From contig CAWASR010000019.1 in NCBI GenBank assembly GCA_963784805.1, forward strand, positions 1-64,000: a stretch of DNA of 64,000 nt. Reading direction: 5' to 3'. Below the pieces are notes generated by a model, which did not search any database, was not told the DNA's origin, and saw only the letters and a list, made by a program, of their open reading frames with translations. Source of the stretch: Roseiarcus sp963784805 (lineage in GTDB: Bacteria > Pseudomonadota > Alphaproteobacteria > Rhizobiales > Beijerinckiaceae). This document shows positions 16,930 through 25,800 of this stretch, piece by piece; the first letter of the stretch is position 1, and each line of letters begins with the position of its first letter. Both the position numbers and the translations under genes were made by a program.

Positions 16930-18117
16930 GTGCGTTTCGTCCGACTTGTCCTCCTGTTGGCCGCGGCCGGCGTCATAACATCGACCGGGCCCGCGCGTGC
17001 CGGTGGTTTCAGCACGAGCGCGGCCGTCGCGCTGGTGCAGGACTACGACAGCGGAACGGTGCTGTTCGAGAAGAACGCCGACAGCCCGATGGCCCCGGGC
17101 GGCGTCGCCAAACTCCTGACCGCCGAAATCATTTTCCGTGAGCTCGAGAAAGGGCGGCTTCGGCTCGACGACATCTTCGACGTGTCCGAAAAGGCGTGGC
17201 GCCAAGGCGGGGCGCATGCGCACGGTCCCGCCACGTTTCTGGCGATCCACAGCCGGGTGAGCGTGGAGGATTTGCTGCGCGGCCTCATCATCCAGTCCGG
17301 CGATGACGCGGCGATGACGCTCGCAGAGGGGATGGCGGGAACAGAAGAAAATTTCGCCGGGATCATGAACAAGCGCGCCGCCGAACTCGGCATGACGCAC
17401 TCGCACTTCACCGATCCGAGGGGCAAATTTGATCCGAGCCAGCACGTGACCGCGCGCGACATGGCGCTCCTCGCCGCCCACGTCATCCGGGACTATCCCG
17501 AATACTATCATTACTTCGGGGAGAAAGAGTTCACCTGGAACAAGATCCGGCAACTCAACCGCAATCCGCTGATCACAATGGATATCGGGGCTGACGGGCT
17601 CAAGGCGGGCGACCCCAAGGACGGCGGCTTCGCGCTGGTCGGCTCCGCGGTTCAGGACAACCAGCGCCTCATCGTGGTGCTCAACGGAGTGAAGTCGGCG
17701 GCCCAGCGCATAGTGGAGGCGCGCAAGCTGTTCGACTATGGTTTTCACTCCTTCGACCGGCGCATACTTTACCAGGCGGGCGACAAGATCGGGACCGCCG
17801 CCGTCTATGGCGGAGAGACTGGCGTCGTGCCCCTGATGGCCGTCCGGCCGATCATCCTGTTCACGCCTCGGGGCGAGAGCGACAAGCTCACGGCCAAGAT
17901 CGTTTATACCGGGCCGCTCGCGGCGCCGGTCGCACGCGACAAGGAAGTCGCGCGGCTCAAGATCTGGCGCGCCGACATGCTGGTCATCGACGTGCCGCTC
18001 AAGACCGGAGCAGATGTCGCGCGCGGAGGACTGGCGCGGCGGGCTCTCGACGCGGGACTCGAACTTGCCGGCGAGGCCGTGCGGCAGGCGCTGGGGCGGG
18101 CCCTGGCGCGACAATGA
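16930..18117 (+). CDS. D-alanyl-D-alanine carboxypeptidase family protein with degenerate active site
   Basis: A 395-residue periplasmic protein of the DacA/DacC (PBP5/6, peptidase S11) family, with signal peptide VRFVRLVLLLAAAGVI...ARA. The fold is intact (NADSPMAPGG, KLLTAEIIF, DPRGKFDPSQHVTARDMALL, plus the C-terminal beta-domain). All three catalytic motifs are altered: SxxK reads GVAK (Gly58 for Ser), SxN reads SGD, and KTG reads KAG. It is therefore predicted not to acylate peptidoglycan or beta-lactams. The GTG start was chosen for its signal peptide and its position after a hairpin; ATG 16873 or TTG 16810 are alternatives. Its stop overlaps the tmk start by four bases. Confidence 0.85.
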   Translation: MRFVRLVLLLAAAGVITSTGPARAGGFSTSAAVALVQDYDSGTVLFEKNADSPMAPGGVAKLLTAEIIFRELEKGRLRLDDIFDVSEKAWRQGGAHAHGPATFLAIHSRVSVEDLLRGLIIQSGDDAAMTLAEGMAGTEENFAGIMNKRAAELGMTHSHFTDPRGKFDPSQHVTARDMALLAAHVIRDYPEYYHYFGEKEFTWNKIRQLNRNPLITMDIGADGLKAGDPKDGGFALVGSAVQDNQRLIVVLNGVKSAAQRIVEARKLFDYGFHSFDRRILYQAGDKIGTAAVYGGETGVVPLMAVRPIILFTPRGESDKLTAKIVYTGPLAAPVARDKEVARLKIWRADMLVIDVPLKTGADVARGGLARRALDAGLELAGEAVRQALGRALARQ

Positions 18118-18788
18118 CGGAACCGGCGCGGGGCCGCTTCATCACCCTCGAAGGGGGCGAGGGCGCCGGCAAATCAGCGCAGGCGAAGCGACTGGAGCGC
18201 AAGTTGAAGGAGATCGGCCTGATGGTCGTGCGCACCCGCGAGCCCGGCGGCTCGCCGGGCGCCGAGGCTCTGCGCAAGGCGATTCTTTCAGGCTTCGCCG
18301 CCCCGTTCGGACCCGACGGAGAGGCGCTCCTGTTCGCCGCCGCCCGCATCGACCATCTCGACAAGACGATTCTGCCCGCGCTCGCACGCGGCGAGTGGGT
18401 CGTCTGCGACCGCTTCGCTGACTCCACCCGCGCCTATCAGGGCGCGGCGGGAAACCTGCCGCCGGGCTTCATTGCTCGCCTTGAGCAGGTCACGGTCGGG
18501 TCGAACAGGCCCGACCTGACGCTGGTGTTGGATATTCCTCCCGAGGTCGGCCTGGAGCGCGCGGCCGGGCGGCGGGGCAAGGGCAGGAAGGCTGATCGGT
18601 TCGAGGCGGAAGGCCTCGCCTTTCATGAGACGTTGCGCCGGGCATTCCTCGACATTGCGAGGGCGGAGCCCGGGCGCTGCGCGGTTATTGACGCGCTCGA
18701 ACCGGAGAACAAAGTCGCTGCCCGAATCTGGTCAGTGGTCGAAGGCCGCCTGGATCCTGCCGGCGCGCTGGGGCGGACCGGGCAATGA
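18114..18788 (+). CDS. tmk: Thymidylate kinase
   Basis: Phosphorylates dTMP to dTDP in the cytoplasm. The 224-residue protein has the P-loop FITLEGGEGAGKSAQ (about 9-23), the DR(F/Y) motif VVCDRFADSTRAYQG and a lid region GRRGKGRKADRFE, all family-typical. The ATG overlaps the preceding gene's stop (ATGA), and the tmk stop in turn overlaps the holB start. dac-tmk-holB is thus translationally coupled. Confidence 0.95.
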   Translation: MTEPARGRFITLEGGEGAGKSAQAKRLERKLKEIGLMVVRTREPGGSPGAEALRKAILSGFAAPFGPDGEALLFAAARIDHLDKTILPALARGEWVVCDRFADSTRAYQGAAGNLPPGFIARLEQVTVGSNRPDLTLVLDIPPEVGLERAAGRRGKGRKADRFEAEGLAFHETLRRAFLDIARAEPGRCAVIDALEPENKVAARIWSVVEGRLDPAGALGRTGQ

Positions 18789-19855
18789 AGCGCGGCGAGA
18801 TCGAGGAGCCTGCCGAAAGCGACGCGTTTGCCGGCGCGCCGCATCCGCGCCACGCGCAAACGCTCATTGGCCACAAGGCCGCCGAAGCGGAATTTCTGTC
18901 GGCCTATCGGGACGGGCGTCTCGCCCCTGCGTGGCTGATCAGCGGCGCCGAGGGAGTCGGCAAGGCGACGCTTGCCTGGCGTTTCGCCCGGTTCGTACTC
19001 GCCAACCCCGATCCATACGCCCAAAGCGTGCGCGAAGCCGCCGACCTTCATGTCGACCCGAACAATCGGGCGGCGCGCCACCTCTCCGCGCTCGCGCATC
19101 CGGACTTTTCGCTGATGCGACGGGAGTGGAAGGCGAACCCGAAAAGACTGGCCACCGAAATCGCGGTCGAAGACGTGCGCGAGGCGCTAAAAATATTCCA
19201 ACTGGCGGCAGGCTTCGGCGGCTGGCGGATCTCGATCGTCGATTGCGCCGAGGACCTCAATCGCAGTAGCGCCAATGCGTTGCTGAAATTGATTGAAGAA
19301 CCGCCGCAACGTTCGCTGATTCTCATCGTTTCGCATCGGCCCGGTCAGGTCATGCCGACAATCCGTTCGCGCTGCCGGCGACTCCGTCTCGATCCGCTCC
19401 GTGAGAATGACATCGCCACCGTGATCGCTGGCCTCGGACCGCCGTGGAGCGAATCCGATCCCGCCGCCATCTCCGGCGCCGCCAGACGAGCGCATGGCTC
19501 CGTTCGCGAAGCGCTGACGCGCCTCGCTCCGGAAGCGAAAGAGATCGGGGCGCTCATCGATTCAAACATCCGCGGCCTTCCGCATCCCGATCCGCGCGCG
19601 GTCGCCAGGCTCGCGGAGGCTCTTGGCCCACGGACGGCGAACGAGGCCTATCAGGCCTTCCATCGCGACCTTTACGACTGGCTCGCGACCCGTGCGTTCA
19701 CGACCGTGTCGTCAGCCTCCCGGGCGGATGCGATCGCTACGCTGTGGGATCGCATCCGGGCCGCCGCGCGAGAGACGGAGACGCTCAATCTCGACCGGAA
19801 GCTGCATGTCCTGGCCGTCTTCGCGGAGATCGCCGCGAGCGAGCGGCGACGGTAA
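18785..19855 (+). CDS. holB: DNA polymerase III subunit delta'
   Basis: The clamp-loader subunit. The 356-residue protein has a Walker A-like ISGAEGVGKATLAWRFARF (about 45-63), a sensor region IVDCAEDLNRSSANALLKLI and the SRC motif PTIRSRCRRLRL that acts in clamp-loader communication. The zinc-binding Cys cluster common in other delta' proteins is not visible. Located tmk-holB-metG as in other Hyphomicrobiales. Confidence 0.93.
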   Translation: MKRGEIEEPAESDAFAGAPHPRHAQTLIGHKAAEAEFLSAYRDGRLAPAWLISGAEGVGKATLAWRFARFVLANPDPYAQSVREAADLHVDPNNRAARHLSALAHPDFSLMRREWKANPKRLATEIAVEDVREALKIFQLAAGFGGWRISIVDCAEDLNRSSANALLKLIEEPPQRSLILIVSHRPGQVMPTIRSRCRRLRLDPLRENDIATVIAGLGPPWSESDPAAISGAARRAHGSVREALTRLAPEAKEIGALIDSNIRGLPHPDPRAVARLAEALGPRTANEAYQAFHRDLYDWLATRAFTTVSSASRADAIATLWDRIRAAARETETLNLDRKLHVLAVFAEIAASERRR

Positions 19856-19900
19856 ATCCCACGCGTTTCCAACCCCAGCGAAATGCTCTAGGACGGCGGC

Positions 19901-21505
19901 ATGAGCCGCTTCTACATCACCACCGCCATCCCCTACGCCAACGGCGCGCCGCATATCGGACACGCCTATGAGCGTATCGCCACCGATGCGATCCAGCGGT
20001 TCATGCGCCTCGACGGCAAAGACACCCTATTCGTGACCGGGATGGACGAATATGGCCTCAAGGTGCAGCAAACGGCCGCGCGCGAAGGCTTGACGCCGCA
20101 GGAATTCGTCGACCGCGTCGCGAAAGAATTCGAGGCGATGGGCGAGATGCTCAACGCCCGCGCCGACGACATCGTACGCACGACTCAGGCCCGCAACGTC
20201 CGCGCCGCGCAGGCCATCTGGGAGCGGATGGCGGCAAACGGCGACGTCTATTTGTCGAAATACGCCGGCTGGTACTCGGTGCGCGACGAAGCCTATTTCG
20301 ACGAGAGCGAGCTGACCGACGGACCTGACGGATCGAAGCTCGCGCCAAGCGGAGCGCCGGCCGAGTGGGTAGAGGAGGAGAGTTATTTCTTCCGGCTATC
20401 GTCTTACGCCGACAGACTTCTCGCGCATTACGAGGCCCATCCCGACTTCGTCACGCCGGAGAAATATCTCAACGAGATTGTCGCCTTCATTAAGCGCGGG
20501 CTCACGGACCTGTCGATCAGCCGCGCGACCCTCGCGTGGGGCACGCCCGTGCCGGGCGACCCGAAGCACGTGATGTATGTCTGGGTCGACGCGCTGACCA
20601 ACTACATCACCGCCACGGGCTTCCCGGACGACGGTCCGCGGGCTAAATACTGGCCGGCCGACGCGCATGTGATCGGCAAGGACATAACCCGCTTCCACGC
20701 CATCTATTGGCCGGCCTTCCTCATGTCCGCTGGGCTTCCCGTTCCGCGCCAGATCGTCGTGCACGGGTTTCTGTTCAACCGCGGCGAAAAGATGTCGAAG
20801 TCGGTCGGCAACGTGGTGAGCCCGGCCGATCTCGTCGCGGCTTACGGCCTCGATCCGGTGCGCTATTTTTTCCTGCGCGAAGTGCCGTTCGGCCAGGACG
20901 GCAACTATTCGCACGAGACGATCGTCGCCCGCAGGAACGCCGACCTCGCCAACGATCTCGGCAATCTGGCGCAGCGCGCATTGACCATGATCGCCAGGGA
21001 CTGCGCTGGCGCCGTGCCGGATTGGCGCTCAGGTGGGGGACTAATCGACCAAGAGACAAACGACCTCTTGGAGGTCGCCGATTCTTTGATCCGCACTGCG
21101 CGGCTCCACATGGAGGATTTTGCGATACATCAGTATGTTGCAACCGTTTTTGAAGCTGTTGCTCGGACAAATCGATATTTTGCTTCTCGAGAGCCTTGGA
21201 AACTGGCGAAAAGTGATCCCGGCGAAATGCGTGTGGTCCTTTACACCACTCTCGAAGTCCTTCGCATCGTTGCAATTTTGCTGCAGCCTGTGATGCCTTC
21301 AGCAATGAGCAAGCTGCTGGAGCTGCTTGGGGCGTCGCAGAACGAGCGAAGCTTCCGTGACATCGAAGTTTCGCTCGAAAATGTCCCGGCGGACAATTCG
21401 TTATGGCGAATTCGGGCCCCGCATCGGCTGCAGCCGGGCAGGGCGCTGCCTCCGCCGTCGCCGATCTTCCCCCGCTATGTCGAGCGCGAGGCGGCGGCGC
21501 AGTAA
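19901..21505 (+). CDS. metG: Methionyl-tRNA synthetase
   Basis: Attaches methionine to tRNA-Met. The 534-residue class I synthetase has signature HIGH in GAPHIGHAYERIATDA and KMSKS in NRGEKMSKSVGNVV. There is no C-terminal tRNA-binding (EMAP-like) domain, typical for the alphaproteobacterial type. Sequence from about 21040 to 21400, coding for the anticodon-binding helical domain, is visibly lower in GC and uses A/T-ending codons unlike the first two thirds. Its TAA overlaps the ATG of the next gene by one base. Confidence 0.96.
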   Translation: MSRFYITTAIPYANGAPHIGHAYERIATDAIQRFMRLDGKDTLFVTGMDEYGLKVQQTAAREGLTPQEFVDRVAKEFEAMGEMLNARADDIVRTTQARNVRAAQAIWERMAANGDVYLSKYAGWYSVRDEAYFDESELTDGPDGSKLAPSGAPAEWVEEESYFFRLSSYADRLLAHYEAHPDFVTPEKYLNEIVAFIKRGLTDLSISRATLAWGTPVPGDPKHVMYVWVDALTNYITATGFPDDGPRAKYWPADAHVIGKDITRFHAIYWPAFLMSAGLPVPRQIVVHGFLFNRGEKMSKSVGNVVSPADLVAAYGLDPVRYFFLREVPFGQDGNYSHETIVARRNADLANDLGNLAQRALTMIARDCAGAVPDWRSGGGLIDQETNDLLEVADSLIRTARLHMEDFAIHQYVATVFEAVARTNRYFASREPWKLAKSDPGEMRVVLYTTLEVLRIVAILLQPVMPSAMSKLLELLGASQNERSFRDIEVSLENVPADNSLWRIRAPHRLQPGRALPPPSPIFPRYVEREAAAQ

Positions 21506-22296
21506 TGCTCATCGACAGCCATTGCCATCTCGATTTTCCCGACTTCGCCGACGACCTCGATGCGGTGGTCGGGCGCGCCCACGCGGCGGGCGTCGAACGC
21601 ATGATCACCATCGGCACGCGGATCGCTAAGGCGGCGCGCGCCGCCGAAATCGCCGAGCGCTTCGACAGCGTCTACTTCACCGTCGGCACGCATCCGCACG
21701 AGGCGGGGGGCGAGGGGGCGGAAGATTATTCCGCCATGCGCCGGTTTGCCGCCCATCCCAAATGCGTCGGCATCGGCGAGGCGGGGCTCGACTATCACTA
21801 CAATTACGCGCCGCGAGAGACCGCCGAGCGCGTCTTTCGCGGCCAGATCGCTGTGGCGCGCGAAATGAACCTGCCGCTCGTCATCCATACGCGGGACGCC
21901 GACGACGACATGGCGGCGATTCTCAGGGACGAAATGGGGCAGGGGCGGTTCAGCGCCCTGCTCCATTGCTTCACCGGCTCGCGGGCGCTGGCCGAGACCG
22001 GACTCGAACTCGGCCTCTCCATTTCGTTCTCTGGCGTCGTGACCTTCAAGAACTCGTCCGACCTGCGCGCCATCGCGCGCGACGTTCCGCTCGACCGGAT
22101 TCTGGTCGAGACCGACGCTCCCTATCTCGCGCCCGTCCCCCATCGCGGCAAGCGCAACGAGCCCGCCTTCGTAGCCTCGACCGCGCGCGCTGTCGCCGAG
22201 ACGCGCGGAATCGAGGTCGAGGCGCTCGCCGCCGCGACGCGCGCCAACACGCTTTCCATCTTCGCCAAGCTCGACCCAACCGGGCCGCGGCATTGA
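21505..22296 (+). CDS. TatD-family metal-dependent hydrolase (DNase)
   Basis: A 263-residue TIM-barrel hydrolase. The N-terminus MLIDSHCHLDFPDF supplies the HxH metal ligands, and GEAGLDYHYNYAPRE, HTRDADDD, LLHCFTGS and ETDAPYLAPVPHRGKRNEP are the remaining TatD signatures. TatD proteins are 3'-5' exonucleases linked to DNA repair and RNA turnover (family knowledge). The ATG overlaps the metG stop, so it is in the same operon. Confidence 0.93.
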   Translation: MLIDSHCHLDFPDFADDLDAVVGRAHAAGVERMITIGTRIAKAARAAEIAERFDSVYFTVGTHPHEAGGEGAEDYSAMRRFAAHPKCVGIGEAGLDYHYNYAPRETAERVFRGQIAVAREMNLPLVIHTRDADDDMAAILRDEMGQGRFSALLHCFTGSRALAETGLELGLSISFSGVVTFKNSSDLRAIARDVPLDRILVETDAPYLAPVPHRGKRNEPAFVASTARAVAETRGIEVEALAAATRANTLSIFAKLDPTGPRH

Positions 22297-23096
22297 GTCT
22301 GCGTCTGACCATTTTGGGCTGCGGCTCGTCCGCCGGCGTTCCGCGCGTCGGGCAGGGGTGGGGCGCATGTGATCCGGCCAATCCCCGCAACCGTCGACGC
22401 CGGTGCTCGGCCCTTTTGGAGCGCGTCGGCGCCGATGGCGTGACGACGGTGCTCGTCGATGCCTCGCCGGATCTGCGCGAACAATTGATCGAAGCCAGGG
22501 TCAAGAGGCTCGACGGCGTCCTGATCACCCATCCCCACGCCGACCACACCCACGGGATGAACGATCTGCGGCCGTTGGTCCTGCAGGCGGGACGCCGGAT
22601 CGACGTCCACATGGACGAACCGACCTCGCTGATTGTTCGGCGGGCGTTTTCGTATATCTTTCAGACGCCTGACGGAAGCTCTTATCCTCCCATAGCAAAT
22701 GAGCGTCGTCTAACCGCGGGCAGGCCCTGCAAGATCGACGGCATGGGCGGCGCCATCGAGGCCATTCCCTTCGACCTCGACCACGGGGATATAGGCGCGC
22801 TCGGCCTTCGTTTCGGGGCGCTCGCCTATACGCCCGACGTCAAGCGCATTCCCGAGGCGAGCCGCGCGCACCTCGAGGGGCTCGACGTCTGGATCATCGA
22901 CGCGCTGCGCCATCGCCCCCATCCGTCGCATTTCAGCCTCGAGGACGCGTTGGCGGCGATCGAGGAGATGCGCCCGCGCCGCGCGATCCTGACCAACTTG
23001 CATACTGACCTTGATTACGAGACCTTGCGCGCGCGCCTGCCCGCGCGTGTCGCGCCGGCCTACGACGGCATGCGCGTCGAGGATTTCGACAATTGA
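22293..23096 (+). CDS. MBL-fold metallo-hydrolase (RNase Z/PhnP-like)
   Basis: A 267-residue beta-lactamase-fold hydrolase starting LRLTILGCGSSAGVPRVGQG, with metal motif THPHADHTHGMNDLRPL and later His/Asp ligands in FDLDHGDIGALG and TNLHTDLDYE. It resembles the PhnP-like cyclic phosphodiesterases that follow tatD in Hyphomicrobiales; the substrate is unknown. The start is a TTG that overlaps the tatD stop (TTGA); no ATG is available near the conserved N-terminus. Confidence 0.9.
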   Translation: MSLRLTILGCGSSAGVPRVGQGWGACDPANPRNRRRRCSALLERVGADGVTTVLVDASPDLREQLIEARVKRLDGVLITHPHADHTHGMNDLRPLVLQAGRRIDVHMDEPTSLIVRRAFSYIFQTPDGSSYPPIANERRLTAGRPCKIDGMGGAIEAIPFDLDHGDIGALGLRFGALAYTPDVKRIPEASRAHLEGLDVWIIDALRHRPHPSHFSLEDALAAIEEMRPRRAILTNLHTDLDYETLRARLPARVAPAYDGMRVEDFDN

Positions 23097-23116
23097 CGGA
23101 TTGAGGGGAGAACGCC

Positions 23117-24349
23117 GTGGCGTCGATCGAAGCCGCTATCCACGCCTTCGTGCGCGAACATGAGGGCGCCGAGACGAACTTTCTGGCCGAGATCGTCCGG
23201 ATTCCGTCCGACAACCCGCCCGGCGACTGCGATCGCTCCGCCGAGGTCGTCGCCGGGCTCATCGAGGGTCTGGGGCTGACGGTCGAAAGGCTCAAAGTTC
23301 CCGACGCGCTCGTCAAGGCCAACGGAATGATATCGGCGACCAATCTGATCGCGCGGCGAAAGTTCGGGCAGGGCGGTCCAACGGTCGCGCTCAATGCGCA
23401 CGGCGATGTGGTGCCACCCGGCGCCAGCTGGACTCGCGACCCCTACGGGGCCGAGATCGTCGACGGCTGGATGTTCGGGCGCGGGGTCGCGGTGTCGAAG
23501 TCGGACATCGCGACTTACGCCTTCGCGATTCTGGCGCTGGAAGCGAGCGGCGCCGCGCTCAACGGGACTGTTGAGCTGCATGTCACCTATGACGAAGAGG
23601 CGGGCGGCGAGATCGGCCCGCGCTACATCCTCGAACAGGGCCTTTCGCATCCCGATCTGGCGATCGGCGCGGGGTTTTCCTATGCGGTCGTCAATGCGCA
23701 CAACGGCTGCCTGCATCTGGAGGTCGAAGTCGCCGGCCGCTCGGCGCACGCTGCGCGGCCGTTCACCGGCGTCGACGCGCTGGAAGCGGCGAGCGCGATC
23801 CTGGCCGCGCTCTATGGCTGGCGCGGCGGGTTGGCGGCGCGGACTTCCGCTATTCCCGGCATCGGCTCGCCGCAGATGACGGTCGGGCTCATCTCGGGCG
23901 GCGTCAACACCAATGTGGTGCCGGACCGGGTCGCGTTCCGGCTCGACCGGCGCATGGTTCCGGAGGAGAATCCGGCCGAGGTCGAAGCGGAGCTGCGGGC
24001 GGTGATCGCCCGCGCGTCAACCCTTCATCCGAACGCCAAGGTCAAGGTCAACCGCATCCTGCTCGCCGAGCCGCTGACGCCGACGCCGGCCGGCGCCAGG
24101 CTCACCGACGCGCTCTGCCGTCATGCGAGCCGGGTGATGGGAGAGTCGGTCACGGCCTCGGGCGTGCCGCTCTATACCGACGCGCGTCACTACGCCAAGG
24201 CGGGCGTGCCGATCGTGCTCTACGGCGCCGGCCCGCGTACGATCGAGGAAGCCAACGCCCATCGCGCCGACGAGCGCCTGCCGCTCGCGGACTTGTACAA
24301 GGCGACAGAAGTGATCGCGCTGACGCTGGCTGAGTTGCTGCGGGCGTGA
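23117..24349 (+). CDS. M20 family metallopeptidase (ArgE/DapE-like)
   Basis: A 410-residue di-zinc amidohydrolase with GTG start and upstream GAGGGGAG. Motifs: NAHGDVVPPG with the following DPYGAEI (first metal ligand and catalytic Asp), TYDEEAGGEIGPRY (catalytic Glu pair), a dimerisation lid with GRSAHAARPFTGVDA, and YTDARHYAKAGVP near the end. Its acyl-amino-acid substrate cannot be named. It follows the MBL gene by 20 bp and is probably the last gene of the long metG operon. Confidence 0.9.
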   Translation: MASIEAAIHAFVREHEGAETNFLAEIVRIPSDNPPGDCDRSAEVVAGLIEGLGLTVERLKVPDALVKANGMISATNLIARRKFGQGGPTVALNAHGDVVPPGASWTRDPYGAEIVDGWMFGRGVAVSKSDIATYAFAILALEASGAALNGTVELHVTYDEEAGGEIGPRYILEQGLSHPDLAIGAGFSYAVVNAHNGCLHLEVEVAGRSAHAARPFTGVDALEAASAILAALYGWRGGLAARTSAIPGIGSPQMTVGLISGGVNTNVVPDRVAFRLDRRMVPEENPAEVEAELRAVIARASTLHPNAKVKVNRILLAEPLTPTPAGARLTDALCRHASRVMGESVTASGVPLYTDARHYAKAGVPIVLYGAGPRTIEEANAHRADERLPLADLYKATEVIALTLAELLRA

Positions 24350-24439
24350 GACGCCCGGAAATGCGCGCCTAGCGCCATATCCGGCCGCCGACCGCCCCCG
24401 CGCTGGACTCGTGGTCTCCCGAGGACCAACATAGGACTC

Positions 24440-24589
24440 GAACCGCCGACCTTGCACGTTTGTGGCGCGACACGGGCTCGCCCGACGCGCCTTGCGCAGG
24501 CTGTTGGAGCCGATCCTCTCGGCGATCGAGGGCGGGGAGAGCATGAGAGACATCCGCGCCGCGCGCGCCCTGCTGGCCGAATTCGAGTG
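24440..24589 (+). pseudogene. Short protein remnant, TPR-like C-terminus, frameshifted
   Basis: Two overlapping frames together read ADLARLWRDTGSPDA and LRRLLEPILSAIEGGE, RDIRAARALLAEFE, stop. This resembles the last helical repeat of TPR/adenylate-cyclase-type ATPases ('LARLWR...ALLEPIL...ARALL'). No start, no upstream body and a frame change indicate a relic. The rest of the 24350-24662 gap holds nothing recognisable. Confidence 0.3.
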
Positions 24590-24662
24590 ATCCTGGACGT
24601 CGCTCAGCCGTCTCCAATGGCGGCGGGAATTCTCGGCGCCCCGGATCGCCGAAAAGCGTTGC

Positions 24663-25271
24663 TCAATAGCCGACTGTGAAGCGCTGCCGCACATGGGCCG
24701 GCTTCTCCAGTTCATCGACCGCCGCGATCGCATAGTCCTCCCAGGAGACGCTGCTGCCCTTGTCGTTGGTCAGCAACTGGTCCTTTCCGAGCCGGAACTT
24801 GCCGGTGCGCTCGCCGGGGCCGACCATCGCCGAGGGCGACAGGAACGTCCATTCAAGCTCCCTCTCATTGCGCAGGAGATCGAGAAATTCTCCGCCCTTG
24901 GCGGCCTCGACCTTGTAGGCCGCGGGAAACTGCGGCGTATCCATCAGTCGCACGCCAGGCGCGACCTCGAGGCTGCCGACGCCGCCGACGACGAAATAGC
25001 GCTTCACGCCAGCCTCTTTGACCGCCTCGATCAGCAGCTTCGGATCGCTGTCGGTGAAGTGAACCGCGCTCATCGCCGCGTCGTGGCCCTTGATCAGCGC
25101 GACAAGGCCGGCCTTGTCGTGGACGTCGCCTTTCTTCGCCGTCACGCCGGGTCCGGCGGCGACCTTTTCCGGATGGCGCGCGATCCCGGTCACCTGATGA
25201 CCGCGCCTGGTCAATTCCGCCAACAGACGGGATCCCGCATGGCCGGAAGCGCCAATGAGTGCGATTTTCAT
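24663..25271 (-). CDS. NAD(P)H-binding atypical SDR (YwnB/YesF-like reductase)
   Basis: A 202-residue Rossmann protein starting MKIALIGASGHAGSRLLAEL, with GASGxAGS cofactor loop, VVGGVGSLEVAPG and the C-terminal WEDYAIAAVDELEKP seen in NAD(P)H-binding (NmrA-like) reductases. It lacks a YxxxK dyad, as atypical SDRs do. Substrate unknown, often an FMN- or quinone-linked stress reductase. Upstream lies a 39-bp tandem repeat. Confidence 0.85.
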   Translation of the reverse strand: MKIALIGASGHAGSRLLAELTRRGHQVTGIARHPEKVAAGPGVTAKKGDVHDKAGLVALIKGHDAAMSAVHFTDSDPKLLIEAVKEAGVKRYFVVGGVGSLEVAPGVRLMDTPQFPAAYKVEAAKGGEFLDLLRNERELEWTFLSPSAMVGPGERTGKFRLGKDQLLTNDKGSSVSWEDYAIAAVDELEKPAHVRQRFTVGY

Positions 25272-25316
25272 GGATGTTCTCCTGTCGGAATTCGAATGCT
25301 TCGCTCGGAGGGCATC

Positions 25317-25394
25317 ATATACGCGCCGCCGCCGCAGCGCGCCGCGTCCGGCTGAATATACGCGCCGCCGCCGCAGCGCGCCGCGTCCGGCTGA
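25317..25394 (+). repeat. Two perfect tandem copies of a 39-bp unit
   Basis: Units at 25317-25355 and 25356-25394 are identical and begin ATATACGCGCCGCCGCCGCA, ending TCCGGCTGA. They lie about 45 bp upstream of the divergently read SDR gene and could influence its promoter. The perfect identity shows recent duplication. Confidence 0.9.
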
Positions 25395-25662
25395 TATTCG
25401 TGGTTTCGCGAGAACCGCGGGGCGGCGCGACCGGCGCCCGCCCTTGAGGTTCCATAATATACATTATGCGAATCGAAGACGCTTCCCGCGGGGTTTGTGG
25501 CGCAAAAACGCGGGGCGGCGGTAAACAGGAGTCCAAGCCCTTGAAAAGTTTGGACCGTCTGGGAAAAGCGGCGGTAAACGCCCCGAACGGACCACATAGG
25601 CCCCCTGGCCGCTACGTCCGGTCCGCTCGACGCGCGCGTGGGCCTGGGCCGCGATGCGCAAA

Positions 25663-25740
25663 TGGTCGGAGTGGCGGGATTCGAACCCACGACCCCTTGT
25701 CCCCCAGACAAGTGCGCTAACCGGACTGCGCTACACTCCG
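25663..25740 (-). tRNA. tRNA-Pro (anticodon GGG)
   Basis: A 78-nt cloverleaf with encoded CCA. The acceptor CGGAGTG pairs with CACTCCG, and the anticodon stem CTTGT/ACAAG holds loop CTGGGGG, giving GGG. The T-arm is GTGGGTTCGAATCCCGC. It complements the TGG proline tRNA at 2763. Confidence 0.96.
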
Positions 25741-25800
25741 ACGGCGCTCGTTATAGTTAGGGCCGCCGCCGCTGGCAATGTGTCGCCGAGCCAACGCGCG

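Noticed and set aside
24425..24470. tRNA 3'-half remnant on the minus strand (GGCGGTTCGAGTCC)
   Set aside because: The T-stem does not close: the bases after GAGTCC do not pair with GGCGG. No acceptor or anticodon arm is present, and the stretch lies in a protein-like relic.
25440..25470. Operator-like inverted repeat CATAAT-ATAC-ATTATG
   Set aside because: Only six-base arms, no nearby gene start that it would clearly control, and no known regulator consensus matched.
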